A stretch of 64,000 bases of DNA. It comes from Podarcis raffonei. Lineage: Eukaryota; Chordata; Lepidosauria; Squamata; Lacertidae. The notes beneath the pieces are model-generated. The model was not told the origin of the DNA and did no database searches. It saw only the letters and a list, made by a program, of their open reading frames with translations. Made by a program: the position numbers and the translations under genes. The stretch lies in NCBI RefSeq assembly GCF_027172205.1, contig NC_070607.1, forward strand, positions 72,850,831 through 72,914,830. The letters are read 5' to 3'. This document shows positions 49,001-59,611 of this stretch, in pieces. Numbering within the stretch: position 1 is the first letter of the stretch; each line of letters begins with the position of its first letter.

Positions 49001-52000
49001 TGATGTACAGTATAAGCTATTAAATGTGTTCTACTGATTTCTTCTTTGATAGAATCAAGGTGGCAAGTTAGCTGTATTAGGATCTTGTCATATGTTCAGT
49101 GACCAATATTTGGAAAAAGAGGAAAACAGCAAGATTATGGTGAGCCTCTATTGTCAACTTCACTGCTAATACTTTAATAATGTATGCCCTCTAACGATCA
49201 GTTGACCAGGTTTATTTGAAGCTTAGGAGTTATTCAGCAGAGTGAGCTGTCTTTTCAACCATATCAAGTTGAAGTTTTTGCTACTTAATTCTTTTGGACG
49301 CTATGGTGTGTAGTCTTTTTGGCAATACAGTCGTACCTTGGTTTTCAAACAGCCTAGTTCTCAAATGTTTTGGCTCCTGAATGCCGCAACCCCAGAAGTG
49401 ACTGTTCTGGTTTGCGAACTATTTTTGGAAGCCAAACATCCGATGGAGTTTCCGCAGCTTCCGATTGGCTGCAGGAGCTGGTCAAGCTAGAGAAATGGAA
49501 CAGAGCACTCTGCTTCATCAGCCAGATGAGATTCCATACTGGCCATGAAGGAGGTGACAAACCTCTGCAGCCAGTAGTGAAGATGATTGGGCTGGCAAAA
49601 CAGAGCACTCTCTTGCTTTCACTCGCCTGGAAGCAGTTCCACTTTAGAATTCCTGGTTGCCAGTGGTGGCTAGGAAAGGGATGCAAGACAGGACTGGTTT
49701 AGTGTGACATCAGAATGCAGCCACCACCTCTCTTGTAATCATTTACTCTAAATAATGTTTTCTGCTTCCAGCCAATTTACCTATATGTGTCGTGTCCTAA
49801 GTGTGATTGTTTGAATATGCCAAGGAACTTCTGTTGTTGTTGTTGTTGTTTTGCACTGTTAATCTTGATAATTCAAAGAATTCCACAATTATAACTGGGC
49901 TCTTTGGTTTCTTAGGATGTACTGTTCCAGTGGCTTACAACAAGCGACATCCATTTAAACCAGATTGATGCAGAAGATCCCGAGGTAAGGGGAACTAATT
50001 CAACATTATTTAGTAACATTAGCTTTGTATATCATAAAGTATAGCTGCCAACTTTGCTGAATTTCTATTTTTGCATCTTTTACTTTTGTCCCTGCCAAGA
50101 AGAAAGCCTTGATAAGCTGAAAGCAGGGGTAGCTGGTGCTGTGCCCTTTAGATGCAGGCTCCAACTCCCATTATCCTTGACCATTGGCCATGGGAACCGG
50201 GACTGATGTGGGTTGGGAGTTCGATAACATCTAGAGTGGACCTCATTGACTACTCTTAACTTAAAGACAAAAAGTTGAGTTGTTAATTTTTACACTTGCT
50301 CTGTAAAGTTTATTCGGTTCTATCACTGTTTCAACTTTCCAATTATCCGAAACTTTAAAATTACTTAGCAGTTTGTAGTAATGTCATGTTGTGAAGAATA
50401 CACTGAGATGAAAAATTAAGGTTAATTTTCTTTCCTATGATGTCTGCCATCAACAAATAGGTTTTATCATGAAAAATAAAGAGGTATCATAATATATGTG
50501 AATTTAGAAGTACGTACAGAAGATAAATTTATTTCGACCAAACTTATTTAACTGTTGAAGAAGCTTTTGAAATCCGTTTCCTATATCAAGAGATGTATAT
50601 AAGTGCTCATAACTATGACGGTTAGAAAATTGGCCAAACTAAATTAAAATCCGCACTCTTAAGTGTATTGTTTCTTGGATATATGTTTCAAGATGCAATT
50701 CTTTTATCATGTAGTTGTTTAGCTCACTGGAAAGGTTCCATTTTTAGTGTGAGCTGTCTCTTTGTTCACAGCAATTTCCGTGTGCTTTTCCTCCAGATAT
50801 CTGATTATACGATGCTTCCAGATATAGCAACCCTGTCAGAGCGACTGCGAGTTTGCCTGCAGGAGGGAGATGAAAATCCACGAGACTTCACAACACTTTT
50901 TGACATGTCTATTTACCAGCTGGATACCACTGCACTTCCGAAAATCATCAAGTTGGTGACCTCATTTATGTTTCCCAAAACAATGGGTTGAATCCAGATT
51001 TTGTTGCCAGCAGCAGGAGTGAGGAGGCAACTTTTACCAGTTTTCCCCATCACTTTGCACCCTGTGAAACTCTGCTCCAGAGGATAGGGGGCTGGGAGAA
51101 TCAGCAGAAGTCACATTATACACACACACACACACCTGATCAAAAGTTTCCTGTGTACAAAAGGAGATCTTCCATTTGCAGACAGCAAAGTCTGGATCCA
51201 ACTTGGTGTCTTTTTCTTCTTCATTTTAGTTTAATAGATTTTAGGGCCTATTTACTGCATTATTTTCGTTGTTTATAGGCTCTTTGAGGACAGAGTCCTC
51301 TCAAGCTGGAGAACAAGGTGGAGAACAATAACACAAACATTAAATTACAATAAAAATACATTTTGTTAAATACTTTTTAAAAATTTAAAATATACAACAG
51401 TAGGCAGCAATATAAAATAAGCAATAGAATCATCAGCAAAGTGCACCAGGTAAAAGCCACTTGAATCATGTAGGGTTTTTATAGTCTTTTTGAATGCCAA
51501 GACTGAAAAGGCCACTGTGTATCCTTTGGGAGTTACAAAGAACAGGGGCCACTACTGCAAAGACCCTATCCTTGGTGTCCGCCAATCTTAACAATCTTAA
51601 AGGTGGCACAGAAGCAGAGCTTCTGATGCTGTTGTCTTCAAGATTCATATGGGCAGATGCAGTCCTTCATATAACGTGGCCTCGAGCTGTTCAGCATTTT
51701 TAATGTTCAGTATCAGCACTTTGACTTGAATTTCAATATGTTATGCACGATCAGCAGAAAGGTGGTTAAATTTGGGGTTTTGCCCATGTACACTTCTAAT
51801 CCTAGTTAAAATTTTGGCATAGTTAAATTAATATCTATCCTGGACTCGTGGTGATAGTAAAAGTTGTTAACGTATGCCAAAACTCCAAAGCAAAAAACCT
51901 TTAGCCAATGCTGCAAACTTTACACATTGTTATACGTTGCAGGTCTTATGAGCAGCTGAATGTGAAATACGAACCGCTCCAACTAATTCAGCCTCAGTTT

Positions 52001-55000
52001 GAAACTCCGTTGCCTGCACTTCAGCCAGCTGTAAGTAACTGTCTTGGGAGAGGAAGGAAATAAGGTGACAAGCATTTATGAGTAGGTTGAACAGATGGGT
52101 CTTGGGTGATTTCAGAAACAGAAGAGGCAACACAATATATAGTGCAGGGAGAGTTCAAGGCTTACGGGGTAGGAAGAGAGGATCAGGCAGGTCATCTTGG
52201 CAGAATGACTGAAAGTTACAATGTGTGTTGAAGCAGGTCTGTGAATTGTAGGTCAGTGTTTCTCAACCTTTTTCCAACCGTGGCCTCCTTCAGACCTTGT
52301 TTCCTTCCTGTGGCCCCCCCTGTCCTACTGGCAGAAAGGGTAGCTATTCAGATGTTTTGTTTGTAAATAGAACATGTTATATATATATATTTATAATTTC
52401 TACAAAATACAAAAAATTATACTTTAAGTATTTCTCGATCAATGTGACCCTTGTGCTTGGTGACCAGAAACAAGCTTTTTTTATATCTGGTTCTTTTGCT
52501 GCGAGGGATAACTGAAGATCACCTCTGTCCATTACGTTGAGCCGATTCTGCGTGAGGCTGAGTAACAATTGCATGCAGCAACATGCCTCCTTTCGCAGTA
52601 ATACTTGCACGAAGAAACAGCACCCCACACACTAACACTGCTGCAGCCACGCATCTTGCCCGTGACAAACGACATGTGGACAGCTTGGTGCATGCAGTAG
52701 TGGAGTGCGGAAGTGGGAGGGAGAAGGAACTGGAAGTGACTTCGCTGCAAAGTGTGTGTGGCACTCCATCCATTGGGAATCACGGTCACTTCTCTGCTCC
52801 CTCTACTTCTCTGTTTTCTCTTTTCTTCACTTCTTTGTTTTCTGTTTTCTTTTCTTGGTCACTTTTCTATTTTCTTCACTTTTCACTTCCCCTCTGTTGC
52901 TCCCTAGTCTCATGCCATGGTGTCCCATTTATGCGTTTTTCACCTGTGGACCCCTTGGAATATCCTGGGGTGTCAGAGACCAGACTGAGGATTACAGCTC
53001 TGATGAGGAATGGTGGGAACCTCTCCCTCTTCCTGCTCCTGACCAGGATCCTGAAGCTGCCCAGGAACAGTAGAGCCGTATAGAGAATTGGTTTGCAGAG
53101 GGACATAGTTCGGAAGACAAAAGCTGGGCAGAGCTGAGTGGGGAACGGAGAAACAGAACAGGAAGAGAGAGAGAGATAACTGACTCCCCTTCGCTGGAAA
53201 TTGTCCAGCCTCTCTCTCCAAGGGCAAAGAGAGCTGATAAGGTTACTTCGCAGAAGGCTCAGTGGTTGCAAGATCAGGTTGCCAGAAGGGGAAGTGACGA
53301 GGATGGCTCGGGGGGGGGGGAGTAGGAGGAAAACCTAATTGGCAGCACCTTAACTTTGAGAATGGCTGTTTTGTTCTTTGTCTGTGATCATTAAACACTC
53401 TTAAACTTGCAAGGGACTTTAACTGCTTTGTTCTTCTGATGCACAGCCAAAGGGGGGGGGGAGGAAGCCATTTCCCCGACGCCTGAATTGGAAGGGCCCA
53501 GGGGGCATATGGGCCCCGGTTGGGAAACACTGTTGTAGCTGACCAAAAGTTTGTTTTTCAAAGGAAGGCAGTAAAAATGAGGAAAAGTTTAACCCAGACA
53601 TTATGTTCTGCCCATCATTCCTCAAAGTTAGAAATTCCCTACATGGACAGCCTAACTTATTTTATGTGTCCAGTCCTTGCAGCTAATCACATTTCTCTCA
53701 ATTCAGGCTATGCCCTGAACACACTTTTCCAAGACCTGACATCCTGTGGTTAGGAAACAACAAGTAATCTGGTGCTTGCTTTCCTCTCACCAAAATGCTT
53801 AAACTGAATGTCACTGATTTTCCCGAAGTAGAAATTGGAAATGTCAAACCTGTATATGTTTTTGAAGGGGCTATAAACAGAATAGTTTACTTTCTGAGGC
53901 TTACATAGTATAAACAAGATTACAGCATGCGAGTAGTTTAATTAGAGCCTGCACCAATGCTGTTTTTCTCTGAACAAGTATGGGCAGACTCAGCATGTTA
54001 AGTTTTGCCTAATCTTTACTAGGTTTTTCCACCGGCCTTCAGAGAGCTGCCTCCTCCCAGCCTGGACCTGTTTGATTTGGATGAAACTTTCTCTTCTGAG
54101 AAAGCTCGCCTTGCTCAAATAACAAACAAATGTAAGTAGTGCAAACATTTGAACTTGGGATTGCTAAACTATTTGTGGGATGGGCAGGGGAACTTTCTAG
54201 ATGAAGAGCTTCTCAAACTTTTATCTCCAGGGCACACTTTAGAAAGCTGAAAATTACTGAAGTCCTCCATATTATGCATACCTTAAAATTTTTCCAAAAT
54301 ACTTTGCATTTTGTTAAGAAAACCAGATCTTTTAAATCTGTTTCCTCATGCTAATGGAGGTACTCTAGATCAGGATCGATAATATGTGGCCCTCTGGATG
54401 TTATTGGACACCATTTACCTCCAGCCCAGCCCAGTGGTCAGGGATGAAGGATCCTGTGGTCTAGTAATGTGTGGCTGCATATAGGCTCTGCATCCCTTCT
54501 CTGCTTGTGGAAACCCATATAATATCTTTAAATGGTTTGGCAAATTTTGTTTGTATTATGCTACTTTTATGTCCTTATTAGGCACTGAAGATGATCTGGA
54601 ATTCTATGTCAGAAAATGTGGGGACATCCTAGGGGTAACTAACAAACTACCAAAGGAGCAGCAAGATGCCAAACATATCCTGGAGCACATTTTCTTCCAA
54701 GTGGTGGAGTTCAAGAAGTTAAATCAGGTAAACTAATGGACATTTTTCTTGAAGCCCTGTCCAGTGATCACTGGGAAGATATGAAAGCCAGGTTTCTGGG
54801 AAAGCAGACTCCTTCCTGATCTCAGTGATCTATAGAGGAGGCGCCACATTAAAATTAATAATAAAACAGGACTTGAGCTTTATCTAATTTGCTTTTCAAG
54901 TTAATTGAGTATTCTGTTCCAACACCTCTTTCAGAAGAAAAAAAAAGATGGGTGGAGAGAATGCTTTCTAGCTTTTTTGTGATTCTGTGTGCTCCTTCTA

Positions 55001-55524
55001 GAAAGCAATATTAAATACCTAGTTGATAGTTGAGCATATTAGACTTTATGCTTCCTCCTTCCTTGACTGCCAGATTCCCTCCTTCATTTTAGCGGCAACC
55101 CTCGAGCAGTGTTATATGTGCACCAATGTTAATGCTAACCAGGGCTGTCTAAACCCAGAGTTTTCAGTCCCATTTCTAGCTGTGACTACAAACTGGTTAG
55201 TGGTAACATTTTTACGGACATTGATAGTCAGCTATGCAAATAGGAAGAGGAATTTACATGAGAAGAGTGGGGAAGAAGAGTGTGTGAGCCTTCAGGGTGC
55301 TCCTAATCTGTTAAACATGGGCAAGAGTTTGGGAACATTGTATCGGCCCTGAGCCATAAAGTCCAGGAGCTGAAAACCTTCAAGACCATTTAAATTTTAT
55401 TTTGGACCCTGAAAATGCAAAGGAGCCTAGAGTCATTTGTATGTATTGATAAATATCCTTTTTCTTTTCTTTAAAGGAGCACGATATTGATACAAGTGAA
55501 GCTGGATTCCAGGGTGGCTTTTGA
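40026..55524 (+). CDS. IFT52: Intraflagellar transport protein 52, 13 coding exons, 437 aa
   Basis: IFT52 is a core subunit of IFT complex B, needed to build cilia. Coding exons: 40026-40144, 44437-44524, 45536-45665, 46644-46719, 46829-46900, 47739-47865, 49053-49139, 49916-49984, 50797-50951, 51943-52030, 54023-54131, 54582-54727, 55477-55524. All splice sites are GT/AG and in frame. The sum is 437 codons plus stop, the human length. Signatures in order: KKEIFTMNNGY, LRSNWKIQSLKDEITSEKL, VMLGEGGESRYDTNINFLLE, TFVYPFGATLNVMKPA, QWLTTSDIHLNQIDAEDPE, DFTTLFDMSIYQLDTTA, ELPPPSLDLFDLDETFSSEK, EFYVRKCGDILGVT, and a C-terminal EHDIDTSEAGFQGGF. The N-terminal two-thirds is the GIFT domain. By family knowledge the C-terminal part binds IFT46. 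Exon 9 of this list (50797-50951) uses a weak gttggt donor. Intron 40145-44436 holds a copia-type element. Confidence 0.96.
40606..41062 (+). repeat. 5' LTR of the copia-type element
   Basis: 457 bp, from TGTTACG to CCCGACA, with an aataaa poly(A) signal in agaaataaagacatg near 40847. By eye it is indistinguishable from the 3' LTR. Confidence 0.93.
41065..41081 (+). other. Primer-binding site, initiator tRNA-Met type
   Basis: tggtagcaga...gatgg, two bases inside the 5' LTR, is complementary to the 3' end of vertebrate initiator tRNA-Met as I recall it. This is the usual primer of Ty1/copia elements. Confidence 0.75.
43622..44078 (+). repeat. 3' LTR of the copia-type element
   Basis: 457 bp, with the same ends as the 5' LTR. 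It is preceded by the polypurine tract gggggagga (43613-43621). The inner open frame continues into the first part of this LTR. Confidence 0.93.
44084..45535. other. IFT52 introns around 44437-44524
   Basis: 45050-45135 resembles the palindromic relic family of 32187-32291. Otherwise nothing is recognised apart from the coding exon. Confidence 0.45.
47866..49052. other. IFT52 intron with CR1 scrap
   Basis: 48620-48740 contains a CR1 ORF2-like block (tactgtgtccaggtctgggc). Nothing else is recognised. Confidence 0.55.
49328..49470 (+). mobile_element. Tc1/mariner-like MITE fragment (cagtcgtacc type)
   Basis: The left end cagtcgtaccttggttttca follows a TA, then tggctcctgaatgccg and tttggaagccaaacatccg. 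The right inverted end was not found. The 110-codon open frames over it on both strands are chance. Confidence 0.55.
50952..51942. other. IFT52 intron with (CA)n and LINE-derived 3' segment
   Basis: A short (CA)n lies at 51119-51134. 51255-51720 resembles LINE-derived 3' sequence in reverse (actgcaaagaccctatcctt). No coding exon is seen. Confidence 0.45.
52254..53532. mobile_element. hAT-type element, 1.28 kb, with 8-bp target duplication
   Basis: Terminal inverted repeats are cagtgtttctcaacc on the left and the complement of ggttgggaaacactg on the right (14 of 15). The flanking octamers ttgtaggt (52246-52253) and ttgtagct (53533-53540) match at 7 of 8. The interior has a 120-base pyrimidine tract (about 52795-52915) and a G-rich region, and shows no transposase. 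A segment from about 52966 may be a second element nested inside. Confidence 0.75.
54132..54581. other. IFT52 intron with hAT-like relic
   Basis: 54370-54450 has a diverged half of the ctcccatcat palindromic family (gatcgataatatgtggccctct). Nothing else is recognised. Confidence 0.4.
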
Positions 55525-55602
55525 ATATTTGAAAGGAAATTTGATGGCACAGGGAAGGATAATAGAACAGCTTCTCTTATTTTGTTTTGGTTTTTTTTGT
55601 TC

Positions 55603-55608
55603 AATAAA
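55603..55608 (+). terminator. IFT52: Poly(A) signal, probable IFT52 3' end
   Basis: aataaa lies 79 bases after the IFT52 stop, followed by a T-rich stretch. A second aataaa at 55779-55784 could give a longer 3' UTR. Confidence 0.6.
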
Positions 55609-55809
55609 CTGGCTTGCTTTGCTTCTTCCTGCCGTTTTCTCTACCCTATGTTACCTTACAAATATGTAGATAGTCTAAAACGCCGAAGCCAAATGAGGGA
55701 TTGCCTTATAGGCAGCAATAATTTTGATAATTTCTTATGTATGAAGCATTCCATATTTAATATTTCTATTTATAAACAAATAAATATCACATTTTGTACA
55801 ACCTAAAAT

Positions 55810-56108
55810 TCTTGTTTCTAGCTGTCACCCTTCAATGCGTCTCTGTGTGTGGATTAATACAGTATGCATATACAGTGGGGAAGAAGCAGATAATCTTCTA
55901 GAAGGTAAAAGCATAGCTATACAACAAACAGCATATACCTATAAGTAGGGTGGGTGTTGTCACAAGCTTGCTTGCTCCTTTTTACTCAAGATTTTGTACA
56001 TTCTGACTAATGGCCTTGTTTGGTCTTTGCTGTAGCTCCGCTGCTGCAACCATGTCCTGTAAAGCCTCTTGCAAGTTAGGGATTGCCTTGGAGTGGATGT
56101 TTAGGAGA
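55810..56108. other. Intergenic DNA downstream of IFT52
   Basis: No gene, RNA or repeat is recognised here. Confidence 0.4.
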
Positions 56109-56116
56109 GTATATTC

Positions 56117-56244
56117 CAGGCATCCCCAACCTGCGGCCTTCAAGATGTTTTGGCCTACAACTCCCATGATCCCTAGCTAACAGGACCAGTGGTCAGGGAT
56201 GATGGGAATTGTAGTCCAAAACAGCTGAAGGTTGGGGATGCCTG
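56117..56244. mobile_element. hAT-type palindromic MITE with exact 8-bp target duplication
   Basis: This 128-bp element starts caggcatccccaacc and ends ggttggggatgcctg. Its arms form a near-complete hairpin through ctacaactcccat. gtatattc occurs directly on both sides (56109-56116 and 56245-56252). It is the cleanest copy of the family whose relics lie at 6885, 23030, 27240, 29050, 33465, 34635, 50125 and 61640. Confidence 0.88.
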
Positions 56245-56252
56245 GTATATTC

Positions 56253-57716
56253 TAAAGGCAAGTGTATGTCTCCCACCCACTGTGTGTGGTTTTTCCAACC
56301 TCATCTAAGCAATTGCTCCTTTTCAGATAATTAGTGTCACTTATCTGCCTTGACAGATGCATGTATTACTGAGCTGGCAAAACTTAGAGTTTAGAATACT
56401 TAAAAGTAACAGTCAAAAGCCATGAGAAATGCATACAATTTTAAGAAATCAAAAGATGCTCATTCCAGCTGCTGCATTTTAGCAACATAATGATATAAGT
56501 TTGCAAGGCCAATACTAAGACTTGGAAAGTTAGAAAGTTGTAAATTACATCTATAAACTCTCACTTTTAGATATGAATCTTACATGGCATCTCACCAGTA
56601 TGGGTGATTTCTGATCCTCTTAAAAAAAAAAAAAAAGAAGGCTCTTTCAAAAGGATGCTTTGAATGTGGAATTTTGCTTTGGCAATTTTGGTCAGTCAGG
56701 CCTCAGTCCCTCCTCACTTGGAGGGATAATTGAAAATATAAGGGTAGTGAATCCTAAAACATAAAAGATGAAAAGAATTGTGTTCTGTTACTAAGGCTAT
56801 GATCTTGAGAGTATGGCCAATTTGAAGAACACTTCACAGACTCATTCTAGAGGTTATGATCTTCTTGCCATTACAATCCCCTGAGAATTAGTAAATAGAT
56901 GTGAAGGGTGAACTGAGACTAAAGTAGGCTGGGGGAGCAAGTATGTTGCAACCCACATTTTAGATGAGCACAATTTCTTGACATCACACTCCAAGATAGG
57001 CAATTGGAACAATGGGCTTTAGAATAACAGCTGCAATATGTTTCTTAACTTCTCTTTCTAGTGGGAACAGGCCTCTGTTTACAGAGTAACCACTGCAGCA
57101 TGTGTAAACTTAACTTTGTATTTAAGATGGCAGTCACCCCAAAGTAGAACTGCAAAAGTGTAAAATCATTTTACCCTGTACTAAGGTGATTATTGTATGG
57201 GGAAGCCATGACAAATGAACTATGTGAATAAGTGCTCACTGGAAAAAAGATAAGCTTTCAATCATGCAGGTATCACTACACATGATCATAAACCATGTGG
57301 CACTGTACCAACTAGACCAGAGTAGACTAGACATGATCAATGACGTTCTATTTACAGTAGACGGTATGATTGTTGTCCAGAGAAATGGCACTGCCTGTTT
57401 ACATAAAATACCTAATCTTGCAACAAGCTGAACAGCATACGCAAGTCTCGCTTCCAAGTCATTAGCAGAGCAACAACCATTTACCACCAGCTGGAGGGGG
57501 GAGCGGCGGTTGCCTCTTGGCTGTTGGGGCTTGTAAAACATCCCCCTAAAGCTTGTTCAGCTCTGAAGTATGGCTGTTCAGCTACCAGTTAGGGTTGACC
57601 ACACAGGCCTCTGAGTTACCTTCAGCAAGAAAAGGACAGAGTTGCCCAGGTGCTTCCTTATTGGATGGTTTCATGCCTTTGTCCACGTAGCACAAGTGCC
57701 TTATGTGACCAGTTCT
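56253..57716. other. Intergenic DNA, nothing recognised
   Basis: It contains a long A-run near 56622. The 101-codon minus-strand open frame at 57236-57541 has no recognisable features and may be chance. Confidence 0.4.
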
Positions 57717-57722
57717 TTATTT
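57717..57722 (-). terminator. Poly(A) signal for the minus-strand open frame
   Basis: aataaa on the minus strand (tttatt on plus) lies about 125 bases beyond the stop of the 57847-58509 frame. Confidence 0.4.
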
Positions 57723-57846
57723 GCATTTATGCTTCACTTGTTAGCTGGAAAGAGAGAATGCAAGAAACATAGCAAGACGGCTGGATGGTGCAAACCACCT
57801 GGAGCTTTTGCCCAACCAGTGAAACATTAGATCAAAGTGCAGGAGT

Positions 57847-58509
57847 CTAGTGTCTTGTAATAGTAACAGACACAGCACTACCACCACCCAGAGGCATGGC
57901 AAGGTTTGACATCTCCAGAGATGGTGTATCAAGCTTCACAGAGCCCAGGGACCCAAATTCTTCTAAGCTTGCTTCTGGAGAAAGTACATTGCCCAGAGTG
58001 GCTTGTATTCCAGAGATCTCCAATATTGGTGGTGGCGGTGGCGGCTTCTTGAAGACTGCAACATCATTTATTTCAGAGCTCTTCGACATATTCTCAGTTG
58101 TCGGTTTAGAGGGATTATCTTCCCTGCATGGAGTAGAAGATTTGGTATTGTGGAACACACCCTCTGTGTAATTGGTTTTGCTGTCATTTGCAGAGCTTGA
58201 GCTTGACAAGTCAAAGGCACATGCCTGGATGGGAGTCTTGCAGAAAGATGCAAGAACATCCGATGAGGCCTGCAGGTTCTCCTTTGTGCTGCTGATGGAG
58301 GAGTCTGTTGCCTTTAGAGCCAGAGAGCTTCCCTTTGTCACATTCTGCATCTTGCTTGCACTGTCACATGCATCAGGCTGGGGGATGCTGCTCATTTCTA
58401 GGAAACAGCTGCTACCCGGAGAGATGCTGTAACCAGAAGCACCAATCAGAAATCCATTTTCGAATATGTCTTTCAGTGACAGAGAACTAGAACAGTTTTG
58501 AGAAGACAT
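57847..58509 (-). CDS. Unrecognised serine-rich protein, 220 aa, apparently single exon
   Basis: I do not recognise this protein. The open frame runs from an ATG with A at -3, shortly after an in-frame stop, to a stop at 57847. It is rich in Ser, Asn, Asp and Lys, with no membrane segment or zinc-finger pattern, and looks largely disordered. Residues 101-106 are SSSSSA-like, and a six-proline run (FKKPPPPPPILEI) near 155-167 is followed by an acidic-hydrophobic tail containing SPEASLEEFGSLGS and TPSLEMSNL. A poly(A) signal follows. In human the next gene here is MYBL2, then the minus-strand gene GTSF1L, but this frame lacks the CHHC fingers of GTSF1L. It could be a single-exon gene, the last exon of a spliced gene, or a long chance frame. 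Its composition argues against chance. Confidence 0.5.
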   Translation of the reverse strand: MSSQNCSSSLSLKDIFENGFLIGASGYSISPGSSCFLEMSSIPQPDACDSASKMQNVTKGSSLALKATDSSISSTKENLQASSDVLASFCKTPIQACAFDLSSSSSANDSKTNYTEGVFHNTKSSTPCREDNPSKPTTENMSKSSEINDVAVFKKPPPPPPILEISGIQATLGNVLSPEASLEEFGSLGSVKLDTPSLEMSNLAMPLGGGSAVSVTITRH

Positions 58510-58730
58510 TTTTTGGTTCCCAAGGAAAAGAGGTCAGTCTTCAGAATCCTAGGGGCACCTGGAGATGGAATTCGAAGGAGTTTTGTTTATTCAGTTACCC
58601 ATCACCCCAAGTTACAAACTAGATTTAGACACTTGCTTTTTCTCCACTAATGCCAGATAATTTTATTTCATCATGCAGCGTGATCCAAAGCTTATTTATT
58701 CAGAATATGCTTTGTGCATGTATAGGATTA

Positions 58731-58972
58731 CAGTGGTACCTTGGGTTACATACGCTTCAGGTTACATACGCTTCAGGTTACAGACTCCGCTAACCCAGAA
58801 ATAGTGCTTCAGGTTAAGAACTTTGCTTCAGGTTGAGAACAGAAATCGTGCTCCAGCGGCGCGGCCGCATCGGGAGGCCCCATTAGCTAAAGTGGTGCTT
58901 CAGGTTAAGAACAGTTTCAGGTTAAGTACAGACCTCCGGAATGAATTAAGTACTTAACCTGAGGTACCACTG
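58731..58972. mobile_element. Tc1/mariner-type MITE (cagtggtacc family), complete copy
   Basis: Ends are cagtggtaccttgggttaca and the complement of aacctgaggtaccactg, with TA on each side (58729-58730 and 58973-58974). The interior has acgcttcaggttacagact repeats and a GC-rich patch (cggcgcggccgc). No transposase is present. Confidence 0.85.
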
Positions 58973-59097
58973 TATAGCGAAGGTATTATGTATCTAGCAC
59001 TTAAAAGTCGAAGAGGGCAGGTTTTTTGCGATCAAGAGCTTCCAGTCTAAAATTTAACACTAGGGAACAATGTGCATTCACTAAAATGGACTTAGGT

Positions 59098-59282
59098 CAG
59101 GGGTGTCAACTTAAATAAAATATTGGGGTGGGGAGGCAGGTAAGCCGTGCCCCATATAATCACATGACACGGCACACACACACCATTTGAATGGCACTGC
59201 CCATCAACTTGGGGGTGCAGCCCCCTCAAATATTTTATTGTGGGGGTGAAGGGATCTCGGCCCCTAGGAGCTGGCTCCTGTG
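59098..59282 (-). mobile_element. hAT-type non-autonomous element with exact 8-bp target duplication
   Basis: It is the inverted sister of 18041-18229, sharing cccctcaaatattttattg and the gggggtgcagcccc region. The direct octamer acttaggt flanks it at 59090-59097 and 59283-59290. Confidence 0.82.
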
Positions 59283-59494
59283 ACTTAGGTTTAAATTAAT
59301 CAAGTTTGCTCCAATACTTGTCTGAAACAATGTTGGGCAGCCATTTTTGTAGGCGTCAGAGCTGTTCCAACCTTGCAGGTATGGCCCAAAACATTTTCGC
59401 AATGGGGAGTCAGAGCTCAGAAGTGGAGCAAACGGAAGATTCCTAATTCAACCCCCTGCTGCCTGCACCAGGAGTGCCCACTTCGCCCCACGAC

Positions 59495-59611
59495 CATGGG
59501 TGCCAGGGGCATGTATGCTCCTTGGCATCAAAATTTGTGGGTGCCCGGACCCTTCATGGAGAATTTTGTGGGTGCTTGGGCACCCAGGGTCCCAGGGAGT
59601 TGGCACCTATG
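59495..59611. mobile_element. Short hAT-like relic with catgggtgcca/tggcacctatg ends
   Basis: Imperfect inverted ends (catgggtgccagg and ggagttggcacctatg) enclose repeated tttgtgggtgc words. No target duplication is seen. The ends resemble those of the 18041/59098 family. Confidence 0.5.

Noticed and set aside
49354-49702. Two 110-codon frames on opposite strands
   Set aside because: They mirror each other over a Tc1/mariner-like fragment and are chance frames.
52583-53083. 166-codon frame and overlapping frames
   Set aside because: They run through the pyrimidine tract of the hAT element. The Ser/Phe-rich composition comes from base bias.
57847-58509. GTSF1L assignment for the minus-strand frame, based on human synteny
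   Set aside because: The CHHC zinc fingers that define the GTSF1 family are absent.
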